From the NCBI GenBank assembly GCA_965659675.1, contig CBFHWY010000042.1, forward strand, positions 1 to 23,251: a DNA stretch of 23,251 nt, in the 5' to 3' direction. Shown here in pieces: positions 22,987 through 23,251 of the stretch; the first letter of the stretch is position 1, and each line of letters opens with the position of its first letter. A program made the translations under genes and the position numbers. The notes under the pieces are model-generated. The model had not been told where the DNA came from. It was given only the letters and a program-made list of their open reading frames with translations, and made no database searches. Source of the DNA: CBFHWY01 sp965659675 (lineage in GTDB: Bacteria; Bacteroidota; Bacteroidia; Flavobacteriales_G; Salibacteraceae).

Positions 22987-23251
22987 ACAATGAAAAAGAA
23001 AGAGAAAGATGCGAATGCTCTGTTTTTAGATGCATTGAAGGCCCTTGAATCGGGCAAGCCCCTGGAGGGTGCAGAGGGTGCTTTAACGCCTTTGATCAAG
23101 AAATTAATCGAGGCAAGTCTAGAGGGCGAGATGGATGCCCACCTTGGAGATAACCGTCCTAACCGCAGAAATGGCAAAGGCAAAAAGACTGTTAAAACGA
23201 GTCAGGGCAAAGTAGAGATTGAGACTCCACGAGACCGCGACGGCAGCTATG
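22981..23251 (+). CDS. IS256-family transposase, N-terminal part (runs off the window)
   Basis: The first 90 codons are present, uninterrupted. Two stretches are diagnostic: LIKKLIEASLEGEMDAHLGD and then NRRNGKGKKTVKTSQGKVEI leading to ETPRDRDGSY. These match the N-terminal DNA-binding part of IS256/mutator-type transposases. The DDE catalytic domain lies beyond the right edge, so intactness cannot be judged. The ATG is within an 8-bp inverted repeat with the upstream TGTCATAA. Confidence 0.93.
   Translation, partial: MTTMKKKEKDANALFLDALKALESGKPLEGAEGALTPLIKKLIEASLEGEMDAHLGDNRPNRRNGKGKKTVKTSQGKVEIETPRDRDGSY

Larger units (their letters stand above)
22930..23251 (+). mobile_element. Left end of an IS256-family insertion sequence (partial)
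   Basis: The element begins near GAGACTGTTCAGAAAAGTGT at 22930, which has the look of an IS256-family terminal inverted repeat, and carries a transposase reading inwards. It has been inserted at the right edge of the 7-bp array. The right end, its inverted repeat and any target duplication lie outside the window, so the exact boundary is approximate. Confidence 0.8.

Overview
The window looks like chromosomal DNA of a Bacteroidota bacterium, most likely in or near the Flavobacteriales. The evidence is a type IX secretion (T9SS) sorting domain on a large secreted protein, the purH-mreB-mreC gene order, several perfect matches to the Bacteroidota -7 promoter box TAnnTTTG, and a general lack of Shine-Dalgarno sequences. 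Genus and species cannot be told from the sequence alone.

Layout. 1-2638 (minus): a purH-mreB-mreC operon, with mreC running off the left edge. 2639-2851: a divergent spacer with paired inverted repeats in front of both flanking genes. 2852-5732 (plus): a translationally coupled three-gene operon of an ECF sigma factor, an apparent anti-sigma/outer-membrane-barrel hybrid, and a PKD-type lipoprotein. 5729-6706 (minus): trpS. 6774-11312 (plus): plsC-gatC, an S41 processing protease and an MsbA-type ABC exporter. 11309-13045 (minus): aspS. 13094-13540 (plus): tadA. 13541-14930 (minus): an AhpD-like protein and the radical SAM protein ArsS, an arsenosugar-type pair. 14931-15512: a non-coding region with degenerate short-period repeats, a strong minus-strand terminator and a candidate small RNA. 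15513-19700 (plus): a 1395-residue secreted metallophosphatase/beta-propeller protein with a T9SS signal, followed by a terminator. 19701-20177: a spacer dominated by a 17-copy array of a 16-bp repeat that runs up to xseA. 20178-21771 (plus): xseA-xseB (exonuclease VII). 21819-22778 (plus): an SbtA-family permease. 22785-22929: a 7-bp tandem array. 22930-23251: the left end of an IS256-family insertion sequence, cut by the window edge.

Most genes are housekeeping: purine synthesis, cell shape, tRNA charging and editing, membrane lipid synthesis, DNA repair. The accessory or regulatory parts are the ECF operon, the ArsS pair, the secreted phosphatase-like protein, the repeat arrays and the insertion sequence. 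No complete undescribed defence or mobile system is visible. The least explained items are the intergenic short-period arrays (periods 7, 8 and 16 bp), the candidate minus-strand RNA near 15.1-15.3 kb, and the ECF operon whose putative anti-sigma protein ends in a beta-barrel.
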